From Clostridium sp. C8-1-8 (GTDB taxonomy: Bacteria; Bacillota; Clostridia; Clostridiales; Clostridiaceae), in contig NZ_JAABNO010000015.1 of NCBI RefSeq assembly GCF_009928445.1, positions 63,683-127,682 of the forward strand: DNA of 64,000 bases, given 5' to 3'. Below, piece by piece: positions 8,799 to 17,621 of this stretch. Position numbers and translations under genes: made by a program. The first letter of the stretch is position 1; each line of letters opens with the position of its first letter. Under the pieces are notes generated by a model. The model saw only the letters and a list, made by a program, of their open reading frames with translations, did not search any database and was not told where the DNA came from.

Positions 8799-10551
8799 AG
8801 CCAAAAGTCTCACAAGGCTATTACAATTTACTATGCCATACATAAGAAAAATAATTCTGGCTGCTGCATGTGTAATATTAGTAAATATAGCTCAGCTTCT
8901 TAAACCTTATATATTAAAACTTATAATTGACGATTTTTTAATTAATAGGAGTGTACAGTCAGGTATTCATTCTATAGATGCTATGGCATTTTTGTATTTT
9001 ATAATAGTTTTACTTGGGGGTGTATTTACCTTTGCTCAGGTAAATCTAATTAATAGAGTTGGACAGGATATAATGAAGACTCTAAGAAGTAAGGTTTTTA
9101 AAACAATTCAATTATTACCATTATCATATCTAGACAAGAATTCTTCAGGCAGACTCATTACTAGGGCTACTAATGATGTAGAAGCTCTCAGTGAGATGTA
9201 TACCGATGTTATTATAAACCTTTTTAAAGATGTCTTTCTATTGATAGGAATTGTTTATGCCATGGTAACTTTAAATCTAAAGTTGGCTTTAATATCCTTT
9301 TCAGTAGTTCCAATTATGTTTTTTATAGTGTTTTTACTAAAGAAAAAGATTAAAGATAATTTTACCAATATGAAAAGTCTAATAGGTAGAATAAACGGGT
9401 TCATGGCTGAAAGTATCTCAGGAATGAAGGTAATACAGATTTTTCAGGGAGAAAAAGAAAAGAAACAGCAATTTCTTAAACTAAATGGTGATTATTTTGA
9501 TACTACTTTATTTCAAGTAAGGTTAAATAGTATATTAAGGCCAGCCGCAGATATATTTCAATCCTTAGCAGTGGCTATAATTATATGGTATGGCATGGGA
9601 AAGATTGCTGGTAAAACCCTTGAAATTGGTGTGCTTTACGCTTTTACAACCTATATAAAGCAGTTTTTTGCACCAATATCAGACCTAGCGGACAACTATA
9701 CTACAATTCAGTCAGCCTTAGTGTCTGCGGATAGAATTTTTGAACTATTAGATGAAGAAGATACCTTGGAGGATATTGGTAAAGGCTTAAATATCAATAA
9801 AATAGAAGGAAATATTGAGTTTAGGCATGTATGGTTTTCCTATAACAATAAGGATTGGGTGCTTAAGGATATAAGTTTTAAACTTAATAAAGGTGAGATG
9901 GCTGCCTTTGTAGGGGAAACAGGTTCGGGAAAGACTACAATAATAAATCTTATTAGTGGATTTTATGATATACAAAAAGGGGAAATACTTATAGATGGAG
10001 TAAATATAAAGGACATCAGTAAAAAAGATCTGAGAAGAAACATATCAGTAGTGTTGCAAGATGTGTTTTTGTTTTCTGGGAACATAAGAATGAATGTAAC
10101 TCTAAATGACACTATAGATGATAAAGTTATAAATGAAGCGTTAAAAACCTCATATGCTTCAGATTTTGTAAATAGTCTTGGAGAAGGCTTAGATCATCCT
10201 GTTATGGAAAGAGGTAGTACTTTCTCATCAGGGCAAAAGCAGTTGCTTGCTTTCGCTAGAGCTCTTGCTCACAAACCATCAATATTTGTATTAGACGAGG
10301 CCACAGCCAACATTGATACCCATACAGAAAAATTAATACAAAAGGCTATTGATAATGTGGTTATTAATACAACAACTATAGTTATTGCTCATAGACTTTC
10401 AACTATTAGAAATTCTGATAAAATAATAGTTTTAAAAAACGGAAGTATTGTGGAGATGGGGAATCATAATGAATTAGTAACTCAAAATGGATATTATAAG
10501 AAGTTACTAGAAGAGGGGCTGGAAGAAGATACTCAAGAATATCTAGCGTAA
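8743..10551 (+). CDS. Heterodimeric ABC exporter half, catalytically intact subunit
   Basis: Partner of the preceding half-transporter. Residues 1-340 form the six-helix membrane domain with a longer cytoplasmic N-terminus (~35 residues); the nucleotide-binding domain has Walker A GETGSGKTT, Walker B VLDEATANID with the catalytic Glu, H-loop VIAHRLST, and a deviant signature, FSSGQKQ instead of LSGGQ. Together the two subunits therefore make one competent ATP site (LSGGQ from the first, Glu from the second) and one degenerate site, as established for BmrCD, LmrCD and TM287/288. ATG 8743 lies inside the upstream gene and has the strong site AGAGGGGG seven bases before it. No regulator or attenuator precedes the pair; substrate unknown. 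Confidence 0.9.
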   Translation: MKFIWSNTTRRNRDLKFHKAKSLTRLLQFTMPYIRKIILAAACVILVNIAQLLKPYILKLIIDDFLINRSVQSGIHSIDAMAFLYFIIVLLGGVFTFAQVNLINRVGQDIMKTLRSKVFKTIQLLPLSYLDKNSSGRLITRATNDVEALSEMYTDVIINLFKDVFLLIGIVYAMVTLNLKLALISFSVVPIMFFIVFLLKKKIKDNFTNMKSLIGRINGFMAESISGMKVIQIFQGEKEKKQQFLKLNGDYFDTTLFQVRLNSILRPAADIFQSLAVAIIIWYGMGKIAGKTLEIGVLYAFTTYIKQFFAPISDLADNYTTIQSALVSADRIFELLDEEDTLEDIGKGLNINKIEGNIEFRHVWFSYNNKDWVLKDISFKLNKGEMAAFVGETGSGKTTIINLISGFYDIQKGEILIDGVNIKDISKKDLRRNISVVLQDVFLFSGNIRMNVTLNDTIDDKVINEALKTSYASDFVNSLGEGLDHPVMERGSTFSSGQKQLLAFARALAHKPSIFVLDEATANIDTHTEKLIQKAIDNVVINTTTIVIAHRLSTIRNSDKIIVLKNGSIVEMGNHNELVTQNGYYKKLLEEGLEEDTQEYLA

Positions 10552-10704
10552 AGTATGTAGTAATCTACCACTATATTTCATAAATGCACTTTATATGGTA
10601 TATGATGAAAAAAAATTTTCTTATAGTTATATTTGGTATAGAAAAATGTAGAATATGGTGTATAATTTACTAGAGAACAAATGTTTTTGTGGGGAAGGGA
10701 AGGA

Positions 10705-11181
10705 ATGTACACCGTAATTGATTTAATTGACAAACTTATTGAGATTGACAGAAGCTCAGAAGAATACTATCTAAAAATAAGCGAGGATGATAAATTAAAA
10801 GAAAAGATAAAAATACTTACGAAGGCCTTAGCTAAAAAGGATAGGAGACACATTGACAGATATCTTGAAATAAGATCAAAAATTCAAGATGATGATGATG
10901 TAGAAATAGATTTTTTTACCTATGATAAAGCAGTTAAATTGATTTATGAATTCACTGGATTTAGGAAAAAAGACGAATTTAGTCTAGGTATTAGAGAATT
11001 TGTGCTAGATGCACTGGAATTTGAAAAGGAAAGCTTAGCCTTGGTATTGAGGATAAGAGGTCTTTTGGTAAATTCTCAAGCTGATACCTATAAAGAAAAC
11101 TATAAAATTCTGACAAGCATAGTAGAACTAGAAAAAAGCCACGTAAAAGATATAGAGGGGCTTAAAGAATATATTAGTTAA
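10705..11181 (+). CDS. Ferritin-like (rubrerythrin-type fold) small protein, function unknown
   Basis: A 158-residue, almost wholly helical, charged protein. Its four helices carry spaced acidic/His residues that look like a diiron ferritin-like bundle: EEYYLK in helix 1, KKDRRHIDRY in helix 2 (D..H where E..H is usual), LEFEKESLAL in helix 3 and ELEKSHVKDI (ExxH) in helix 4. This resembles the erythrin domain of rubrerythrin, an oxygen/peroxide-protection protein of anaerobes, but no rubredoxin Cys pairs are present. The family assignment is inference. ATG 10705 is preferred to the upstream ATG at 10681 because GGGAAGGGAAGGA stands directly before it. A TATAAT at about 10659 could be its -10 box. 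It is a single-gene unit. Confidence 0.6.
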   Translation: MYTVIDLIDKLIEIDRSSEEYYLKISEDDKLKEKIKILTKALAKKDRRHIDRYLEIRSKIQDDDDVEIDFFTYDKAVKLIYEFTGFRKKDEFSLGIREFVLDALEFEKESLALVLRIRGLLVNSQADTYKENYKILTSIVELEKSHVKDIEGLKEYIS

Positions 11182-11215
11182 ATAAGGGCTTTGGTAAAAT
11201 TACTAAAAGCTCTAA

Positions 11216-11266
11216 ATAAAAGCCATACATAAAAGAGGATGTTACTCTTTTTATGTATGGCTTTTA
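11216..11266 (+). terminator. Strong intrinsic terminator after ferritin-like gene
   Basis: AAAAGCCATACAT...AGAG pairs with CTCTTTTTATGTATGGCTTTT; 18 or more pairs and a T-rich tail. Confidence 0.9.
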
Positions 11267-11623
11267 TTTTTGACTCTGCTAGTGCCAGCTTGAAATTAAG
11301 CAGTCAGTTATTGAGATTTTAATAAGATTGGGAAAAAAATTATTATAGAGTAAATAGGTGAAAATTTATGTTGGATATTGAAAGATTTTAAGATGTTTTA
11401 TTGCAAGGATACACTAATATATTAAAATATTATAGAAACAAATATATTTTAATTTAAAAAACTATTAAATATTGTGGATTTATCTAAAAGGATTTGAGCT
11501 GAGAATATAGAATATATATTGTAAGCATTTAGTGTTTTAGTAAAAGTAAGTAGGCACATGTATGTATACGGTTTCCTAAAGACAAAACAGATATCATTAC
11601 TTTCAAATTAAAGGAGGATAAAA
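11267..11623 (+). other. AT-rich intergenic region upstream of the chemoreceptor
   Basis: I see no ORF, structured RNA or recognised operator here. There is no convincing motility-sigma (GCCGATAA) box, unlike at 1421. The chemoreceptor ribosome site AAAGGAGGA closes the stretch. Confidence 0.5.
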
Positions 11624-13654
11624 ATGTCTATAAAGAAGAGATTACCAATAGTAATAATTACAATAATAATTGTATCTGTAGGATTACTTTCACTGGTGAC
11701 ATATGTTAATATGTCAAAAGCTCTAAGAAATCAAAGCGATGGCGAGATGAAGTCCTTAACCACAGAAGGTGTAAAAACTTTAGAGGCGTTAATAGAAAAA
11801 GAAAAGCAAGCTAATTCTATGCTTGCTAGTAAAAATGAATTTATTGATATACTTTCAAGAAAAGCTAGTGGCGAGGAGTCAGAGGATTTAAGAGCTAAGA
11901 TAACAGATGCTACAACCTGGCTTAAAAACTACTCAAGTAAGGCTGCGAACTTGGACAACGTATTTGTAGTTGATAAAAATTACAATTCTGTAATAGAAGG
12001 GACATCTAGTTTTGGGAAGGATCATAAGAATGAAGATTATCTTAAAACTGCATTATCTGGCATAAGTGTAATAAGTAGTACTTTGACCTCTGGATCTACA
12101 GGAAGTCAGATAATCGTATTTGCTTCTCCAATAGTGAAGGATGGAAATGTGATTGGGGCTGTGGCTTCGTCAGTTACTTGCGAAAGTTTTTCTAATTACT
12201 TAAAAGATTTAAAAGCATCTGCTTCAAAGTCTAGTTACATATATATTGTTGATGGAGCTGGAAATGTTGTGTACAACCCAGATGACGACAAAATAGGAAA
12301 GACTGTTGAAAATGACAAAATAAAGGATGTAGTAGCAAAAGTAAAAACTAATCCAGACCTAAAGGGTGATAAAATAGAATATACCGAAGCTGGAAAAGCT
12401 AAGTCTGCTTACTACGAGGTAACTGTAGGTATGAACTGGATTGTAGTTCTAGCAGAAGATAAGTCAGAAGTTATGAGTCCAATAATTAATACTATGATTA
12501 CTTATCTTGTATTGGCAGTAATTATAAGTGCTTTTGCAGGTATATTTAGTATATTTTTCTCAAATAGAATAACAAAGCCTATATCTGATATAACAAGTCT
12601 AATAAATGATACGGCGGAACTTAACTTGGTGTTTAACGAAAAGTATGGTAAATATGAGAAGTATAAAGATGAAATAGGTACAATGTTCAAGGCTGTTACT
12701 GCTACTAGAGGTATACTTAGAAGCATTGTCAATAATTTAATATCAGTGTCTGATCAAATAAATGATAATGCTATATTAATAGAGGATATGACTAAAAACT
12801 TAAGAGTATACGCAGATGAAACTTCATTAGAAACAGAAACCTTATCTGCTAGTATGGAGGAAAGTGCTGCTACAGTTGAGGAGATATCCGCATCTTCAGG
12901 GGAAGTTAGCAATGCTATTGAATCCATATCAGAGAGAGCTTCTGAAGGTAGCATGGTGACTAATGATATTGCAGAAAGATCCAAAGAGCTAAAGGATAAC
13001 GCCGTTAGTTCGGGTAATAATGCAAAGAGCATATACTTTAGCGTTAGAGAGCAACTAGAGACAGCTATCAAAAAATCAGAAGCAGTTAAGCAAATTGATA
13101 TATTAGCACAATCAATATTGGAAATAACAGAACAAACCAACCTTCTAGCACTTAATGCAGCAATTGAAGCGGCTAGAGCAGGTGAAGCTGGAAAGGGATT
13201 TGCTGTTGTTGCAGATGAGGTTAGAGCATTGGCAGAGCAATCAGGTAATACTGCTGCTAATATTCAAAATGTGGTTAAAACTGTTAATGCATCAGTTAAG
13301 GATTTAAATTCTCAAGCCATGAGGGTATTAGAGTTTATAGATACGCAAGTACTTCAAGACTATGAAAATTCATCAAATTCATCAGAACAATACAACTCAG
13401 ATTCACTAAAGGTTAATAATTTAATGCTTGAGTTTAGTGCAACTTCTCAAGAACTAACTGCTACCATTGAAAGTATGTCTACAGCTATAATAGATATAGC
13501 TCAAACTGTTAATAATGGAGCAGCTGGGATAACAAATATAGCGACAAAATCTTCTGAAGTTGTTGAAAAGGTAAAAGTTATAGAGGATAGCATAGCTAAG
13601 AGTAAAGAAAGCTCAGAGAGCCTAAGAGAAATAGTAGCTAAATTTAAACTTTAG
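11624..13654 (+). CDS. Methyl-accepting chemotaxis protein with extracellular dCache sensor
   Basis: A transmembrane chemoreceptor that controls CheA. TM1 is about residues 9-29. An extracellular sensor of about 240 residues follows, with dCache-like features ([61 protein letters not shown]). TM2 is about 288-312, then HAMP, then a coiled-coil signalling domain whose hairpin tip reads [16 protein letters not shown] and [18 protein letters not shown], the MCP signature. At 676 residues it is normal size. Two adaptation stretches rich in E/A/S flank the tip. It is monocistronic; no che genes are in the window, so it is an orphan receptor. Ligand unknown; dCache sensors of this layout often bind small amines, amino acids or carboxylates. 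Confidence 0.93.
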   Translation: MSIKKRLPIVIITIIIVSVGLLSLVTYVNMSKALRNQSDGEMKSLTTEGVKTLEALIEKEKQANSMLASKNEFIDILSRKASGEESEDLRAKITDATTWLKNYSSKAANLDNVFVVDKNYNSVIEGTSSFGKDHKNEDYLKTALSGISVISSTLTSGSTGSQIIVFASPIVKDGNVIGAVASSVTCESFSNYLKDLKASASKSSYIYIVDGAGNVVYNPDDDKIGKTVENDKIKDVVAKVKTNPDLKGDKIEYTEAGKAKSAYYEVTVGMNWIVVLAEDKSEVMSPIINTMITYLVLAVIISAFAGIFSIFFSNRITKPISDITSLINDTAELNLVFNEKYGKYEKYKDEIGTMFKAVTATRGILRSIVNNLISVSDQINDNAILIEDMTKNLRVYADETSLETETLSASMEESAATVEEISASSGEVSNAIESISERASEGSMVTNDIAERSKELKDNAVSSGNNAKSIYFSVREQLETAIKKSEAVKQIDILAQSILEITEQTNLLALNAAIEAARAGEAGKGFAVVADEVRALAEQSGNTAANIQNVVKTVNASVKDLNSQAMRVLEFIDTQVLQDYENSSNSSEQYNSDSLKVNNLMLEFSATSQELTATIESMSTAIIDIAQTVNNGAAGITNIATKSSEVVEKVKVIEDSIAKSKESSESLREIVAKFKL

Positions 13655-13798
13655 GACTGTTAAAGTATAATTTCAACAATATTATTAAACATAGCCAAAA
13701 ATATTATCAACATATTTCAGAGTATGATAACTGTATTGTAATTTTTTGGTGCAATATATAACAAAGTTACAAAAATATGAACTAGGTATGAATAGAGG

Positions 13799-13827
13799 TT
13801 TACAATTAGTGGTAAATAACATATAAT
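13799..13827 (+). promoter_or_regulatory. SigA-type promoter for the riboswitch-exporter transcript
   Basis: TTTACA (13799-13804), 17-base spacer, TATAAT (13822-13827). Predicted start near 13834, a few bases before the riboswitch aptamer. The rest of 13655-13798 is AT-rich and shows no ORF or clear terminator for the chemoreceptor. Confidence 0.75.
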
Positions 13828-13840
13828 ATTTTTAATATGA

Positions 13841-13967
13841 GAGTGTACCTAGGGTTCCGATATTAATATATGTCTGGTCCGAGCGGTACAGGATTTTTTC
13901 TACACTTTTAGGATAAAAGCCTAAAGGACGAGTCTCAAGCTGAGATTTGTCTTTTGGGCTTTTTTTT
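13841..13967 (+). ncRNA. ykkC-class riboswitch with overlapping intrinsic terminator
   Basis: The leader carries the ykkC hallmarks in order: CTAGGGTTCCG (13849-13859), CTGGTCCGAGC (13874-13884), and a TTTAGG/CCTAAA stem closed by the loop ATAAAAG (about 13908-13926). TGTACC (13844-13849) pairs perfectly with GGTACA (13885-13890), closing P1. The last aptamer strand, from AGCCTAAAGGACGAG, also pairs with GAGATTTGTCTTTTGGGCT to make a terminator with a T8 tail (13918-13967). Aptamer and terminator are thus mutually exclusive, the layout of a ligand-ON antitermination switch for the exporter genes at 14122-16688. The ykkC class includes guanidine, ppGpp, PRPP and (d)ADP sensors; I cannot assign the ligand by eye. 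Confidence 0.82.
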
Positions 13968-14050
13968 ATTGTCTAGGAAAGTTCTTAGCTAAACCTATTA
14001 ATTTCAAGGGTTTAGAGAATGTATTTAGGATTAAAAGTAAAATAATCTTA

Positions 14051-14106
14051 TTCGCCTGCCGGATTTTTCTCATATGTATTGGTAAAGGTAGATGCGTAAA
14101 AAATAT
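14051..14106 (+). repeat. Intergenic repeat R1, copy 1 (diverged)
   Basis: Begins TTCGCCTGCC and ends GGTAGATGCGTAAAAAA; related copies lie at 33104 and 33289. CGC-CTGCC can pair with GGTAG-AT-GCG, with an AT bulge and a G-U pair where the other copies have G-C. It sits between the riboswitch terminator and the ribosome site of the exporter ATPase. Confidence 0.7.
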
Positions 14107-14121
14107 TAGGAGGAGAGAAGT

Positions 14122-15126
14122 ATGGAAATAATCAAAGTAAAAAATCTATGCAAAAACTTTAAAGTAAAGACAAAAGCCCCAGGGCTAAGAGGTAGTGTTA
14201 AATCTATTATTTCACCTAGCTATAGGCAAATTGAAGCAGTAAAAAACGTATCTTTTCAAGTTGAAAAAGGAGAAATATTAGCCTTTATAGGACCAAATGG
14301 AGCTGGAAAGTCAACTACCATAAAAATGCTTACAGGTATACTTCATCCTAGCAACGGTTATGTTGAAGTAGCTGGATTTAATCCATCAAAAGAGAGGAAG
14401 CGGTTAAGTTATAGGATAGGTACAGTTTTCGGGCAAAAGTCTCAGCTTTGGTTTCATCTACCACCTCTTGACAGTTTTAATCTTTTAGGAAATATATATG
14501 AAATTGATAAAAATAAGCTAAAAAAAAGGATAGACTTTCTGAAAGAAATCTTTGAGATTCAAGAGCTGATGGATATACCTGTTAGAAAGCTTTCTCTTGG
14601 ACAAAGGATAAGATGTGAGATTGCAGCTTCCATACTTCATGAGCCAGAAATAATATTTCTAGATGAGCCGACTATAGGCTTAGATGTAGTAGTAAAGCAA
14701 AATATAAGAGATTTAATCCTTAAGCTAAATAAGGAAGAGAAAACCACTATATTTCTTACCTCTCATGATTCAGGGGATATAGAACAGTTGTGCAAAAGAG
14801 CAATAATTATAAATCATGGAGAACTAGTGCTTAACGAGAGTATCAAAGATCTTAAGCATAATTATTTAAATAAGAAGGTTATAAGTATAAAGTATGATGA
14901 ACCAGTTAAACTCATAGATAATAATTTTAAGGTGATAAAAAATAAAGAAGGATCAGTAAAAGTAGAGGTTGATACATCAAAAAATGATATAGAAGTTATT
15001 TTAAGTGGTCTTATAAGTAAAGGAAAGGTAAAAGATATAACCATATCAGATCCTCCACTGGAAGATATAATATCTCATATATATAAGGAAAACAGGGAGG
15101 GAGATAGGAATGCGGTTAATTCGTAA
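14122..15126 (+). CDS. ABC-2 exporter ATPase (COG4586-like)
   Basis: Energises export by the two membrane subunits that follow. Walker A is GPNGAGKST, the signature LSLGQRIR, Walker B IIFLDEPTIGLD and the switch His lies in FLTSHDSGD. The segment GQKSQLWFHLPPLDSFNLL after the Q-loop is typical of the uncharacterised COG4586/COG4587/COG3694 exporter group, whose cyanobacterial members have been linked to viologen (organic cation) resistance. The ATG at 14122 has AGGAGGAG. The gene overlaps the next by 17 bases. Expression should be gated by the ykkC-class riboswitch at 13841. If that switch senses guanidine, a cation exporter would make sense, but the substrate is not readable from sequence. 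Confidence 0.88.
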   Translation: MEIIKVKNLCKNFKVKTKAPGLRGSVKSIISPSYRQIEAVKNVSFQVEKGEILAFIGPNGAGKSTTIKMLTGILHPSNGYVEVAGFNPSKERKRLSYRIGTVFGQKSQLWFHLPPLDSFNLLGNIYEIDKNKLKKRIDFLKEIFEIQELMDIPVRKLSLGQRIRCEIAASILHEPEIIFLDEPTIGLDVVVKQNIRDLILKLNKEEKTTIFLTSHDSGDIEQLCKRAIIINHGELVLNESIKDLKHNYLNKKVISIKYDEPVKLIDNNFKVIKNKEGSVKVEVDTSKNDIEVILSGLISKGKVKDITISDPPLEDIISHIYKENREGDRNAVNS

Positions 15127-15907
15127 GTATTTACAGATATCAAAGATAAATATGTCCAATAACTTGGTTTACTTTTGGAACTTTTTAAGTAAAAATCTGT
15201 TTTTCATATTTATAATGTTTATATATTTGATGCTATGGAGAAATATATACGGAACTAAAGGAAGCACTGTAGCAGGTTTTACCTTAAATCAAATGATATG
15301 GTATTTAGTATTTACCGAGCTTGTGACTTTGACCAGAACAGATATACATCTTCAAGTAAACGATGATGTTAAATCAGGTAATATAGCATATCTTCTAAAT
15401 AAGCCTTACAATTATGTAGCGTACTGTTTTTCTTACTTTATTGGTGAATTAGGGATAAAATTATTAACCAATGGAGTAATAGGAATTGTGATCGGACTAA
15501 TCTTTGTGGGACCTTTACAAAGCTTCAACTTAGCCTTCTTACCATTTATTTTCTTATCACTTATCTTAGGTTGTATAATAAATTTCTTTATTTATATAAG
15601 TATTGCTTTATTATCTTTTTGGTTTGAAGACAATAATGCCTTCTTTTGGATATATTCAAAGCTTATTTTTACTTTAGGTGGTATGCTTATGCCTATAGAA
15701 TTTTTTCCGAACTGGCTAAAGACCATAGCTCACTTTCTTCCATTTTCTTATGTAACCTACGTACCTGCTAAACTTGCAGTAAACTTTTCCTTTTATGATT
15801 TTTTTAGAGGGTTCTCAGTGCAACTAGTATACCTAATGGTATTTGTGTTACTTTCCGCAACTATGTATAGAAAGGGGGCAAAGAATCTAAATGTTAACGG
15901 AGGTTAG
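15110..15907 (+). CDS. ABC-2 exporter permease 1 (COG4587-like)
   Basis: A 265-residue, six-helix membrane protein without a cleavable signal: MRLIRKYLQISKINMSNNLVY at the cytoplasmic start, then helices spread to the C-terminus. Segments such as QMIWYLVFTELVTL, GNIAYLLNKPYNYVAY and GGMLMPIEFFPNWLKTIAHFLPFSY fit ABC-2 permeases of the COG4587/COG3694 set. It overlaps the ATPase gene by 17 bases and the next permease by 17 bases; GGGAGGGA before ATG 15110 supports the start. The two permeases are equal in length and probably form a heterodimer. Substrate unknown. Confidence 0.85.
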   Translation: MRLIRKYLQISKINMSNNLVYFWNFLSKNLFFIFIMFIYLMLWRNIYGTKGSTVAGFTLNQMIWYLVFTELVTLTRTDIHLQVNDDVKSGNIAYLLNKPYNYVAYCFSYFIGELGIKLLTNGVIGIVIGLIFVGPLQSFNLAFLPFIFLSLILGCIINFFIYISIALLSFWFEDNNAFFWIYSKLIFTLGGMLMPIEFFPNWLKTIAHFLPFSYVTYVPAKLAVNFSFYDFFRGFSVQLVYLMVFVLLSATMYRKGAKNLNVNGG

Positions 15908-16688
15908 AAAATCCATAAAGTTAATTGCTTTTTATTTTAGATTCAACTTATCATCGGTAATGGAATATAGGGTAAGCTTTTTAATTCAAACCTTTGGTAT
16001 GATATTAAATAATTCAGCTTTTATATTTTTTTGGTGGATACTTTTTCACAATGTAAGTTCTATAGGAGGTTATGGCTTTAAAGATGTTATGATGCTGTGG
16101 TCTATAATGTCAACAGGTTTTGGAATAAGCTTTGTAGCCTTTGGTAACCTGAGCAATATAACAAGGATGATATTAAATGGTGAGTTAGATACCTACTTGC
16201 TTCAGCCTAAAGACCCACTTTCAAATATAATCTGCTCAAAGACTGTAGTATCTGCTTGGGGAGATACAATGTATGGGTTAATATTGTTTATAATACTGAA
16301 TGGAGTTCATATAAAGAGTTTACTTTTGTTCATCACATTTTCTATAACCGCAGCTTTAATTTTTGCTTCAGTACTTGTGACCTGTCATAGTATTAGCTTC
16401 TATGCAGGAAATGTAGACAGCTTGGCAGGCCTTATCACTGAGTTTATGATAAGTTTTTCTATATATCCAGAAGGTATATTTAGTGGTGTTATAAAGTATG
16501 TTTTATATACTGCAATACCAACAGTATTTATGGTGTATATGCCTGTAGAGATAATAGCAAAATTTTCAATTGAAAAGACAGCTGCAGTAATCGTAGTAAC
16601 AGTACTATGGATAATTATTGCTTACACTATGTTTTATAAAGGTCTAAAAAAATATGAGTCTGGTAATTTAATAATAAATAAGCTTTAA
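15891..16688 (+). CDS. ABC-2 exporter permease 2 (DUF990/COG3694-like)
   Basis: Second 265-residue six-helix permease, with the family features FRFNLSSVMEYRVSFLIQTFGMI near the N-terminus, NGELDTYLLQPKDPL after TM2 and YPEGIFSGVIKY before the last helices; these match the ABC2_membrane_6 (DUF990) group. It is the last gene of the riboswitch-controlled three-gene unit and is followed by a terminator at 16716. The start at ATG 15891 overlaps the previous stop region by 17 bases; GGGGGC lies upstream. Such tight overlaps suggest fixed subunit ratios. Substrate unknown. Confidence 0.85.
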   Translation: MLTEVRKSIKLIAFYFRFNLSSVMEYRVSFLIQTFGMILNNSAFIFFWWILFHNVSSIGGYGFKDVMMLWSIMSTGFGISFVAFGNLSNITRMILNGELDTYLLQPKDPLSNIICSKTVVSAWGDTMYGLILFIILNGVHIKSLLLFITFSITAALIFASVLVTCHSISFYAGNVDSLAGLITEFMISFSIYPEGIFSGVIKYVLYTAIPTVFMVYMPVEIIAKFSIEKTAAVIVVTVLWIIIAYTMFYKGLKKYESGNLIINKL

Positions 16689-16715
16689 TGGTATAAAAAA
16701 TTAATAAATAATAAT

Positions 16716-16764
16716 TAAGCCATACATATATAGGATATAAGTTCCTTGTGTGTATGGTTTTATT
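16716..16764 (+). terminator. Intrinsic terminator after the ABC-2 exporter operon
   Basis: AAGCCATACA...AGG pairs with CCT...TGTATGGTTTTATT. The rest of 16765-17055 is AT-rich with no clear gene; a 13-base motif near TAAAAGAGCTTA occurs twice (about 16808 and 16870). Confidence 0.8.
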
Positions 16765-17055
16765 CTTTAGGAAATGTTTATGAAAAAAGGCTTTGGCAAA
16801 GTATAATTAAAAAGAGCTTATTTCTTTCCTGTTAAATTACATTTTATAGAACCTTTGTATAAGTATGGTTAAAAGAGCTTAATTTTAACTTAGGTAAAAA
16901 ATAACAAAGACATAAGCTTTATGTTAGTTTATTTGAAAAATTAATATAAATGCATGAGAGATTTTATCTAGTTAAGTTGTATATATTTATGAAATTAACG
17001 TTAATTGAATATCAATAAGAAGTAAATTGGAACATTTTTATATGGAGGACTGAGC

Positions 17056-17619
17056 TTGAAGATTAATGATGACAATTATTTATTAGAACTAAGAAATAAA
17101 AATCCTAAGGCACTGAAGTATATTATGGAAAAGTACACGAGACTTTTATATGGAGCTAGTTTAAGTATACTAGGCAGCTATGGCACCAAGGAAGATATAG
17201 AGGAGTGTGTTCAAGATACCTTCATCTATTGCTGGGACAACATAGGTAGCTTTAGTGAAGCTAAAGGAAGTTTTAAAAACTGGCTTGTGATAATATGCAG
17301 AAGCAAAAGTTTAAATAAAAGAAAGAATTTATCTAGAAATTCTAAATTGATCGATATAGATGAAGTAGACATAGAATCGATTACGCAGCTGGAAGCAGAT
17401 TATATAAGCAAAGAAAACAGGCAAAAGCTAATAACTGCCATTAAGGATTTAAAAGGAGTAGACAGAGAAATATTTATAAGAAAGTACTTTTTCTATGAAA
17501 GTAGTGATTCTATATGTGAAACTTTAAACCTTACAAGAACTGCTTTTGATAATAGAGTTTATAGAGGAAAGAAGAAAATCAAAGAAATGCTTAAAGGCTA
17601 TTACATGGAGGTGCTTTAG
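17056..17619 (+). CDS. ECF-type RNA polymerase sigma factor
   Basis: A 187-residue sigma-70 family protein with only regions 2 and 4. Region 2 spans about residues 15-90 (NPKALKYIMEKYTRLLYG, EDIEECVQDTFIYCWDNIGSF, GSFKNWLVIICRSKSLNKR). Region 4 is the C-terminal helix-turn-helix ending TRTAFDNRVYRGKKKIKEML. The linker holds no extra domain. Start is TTG 17056 behind GGAGG. Its stop lies 2 bases before the start of a membrane protein that is very probably its anti-sigma factor, the usual arrangement for sensing envelope stress. ECF factors often drive their own operon, but I could not identify a repeated -35/-10 pair here to define the target promoter. Confidence 0.9.
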   Translation: MKINDDNYLLELRNKNPKALKYIMEKYTRLLYGASLSILGSYGTKEDIEECVQDTFIYCWDNIGSFSEAKGSFKNWLVIICRSKSLNKRKNLSRNSKLIDIDEVDIESITQLEADYISKENRQKLITAIKDLKGVDREIFIRKYFFYESSDSICETLNLTRTAFDNRVYRGKKKIKEMLKGYYMEVL

Positions 17620-17621
17620 TA

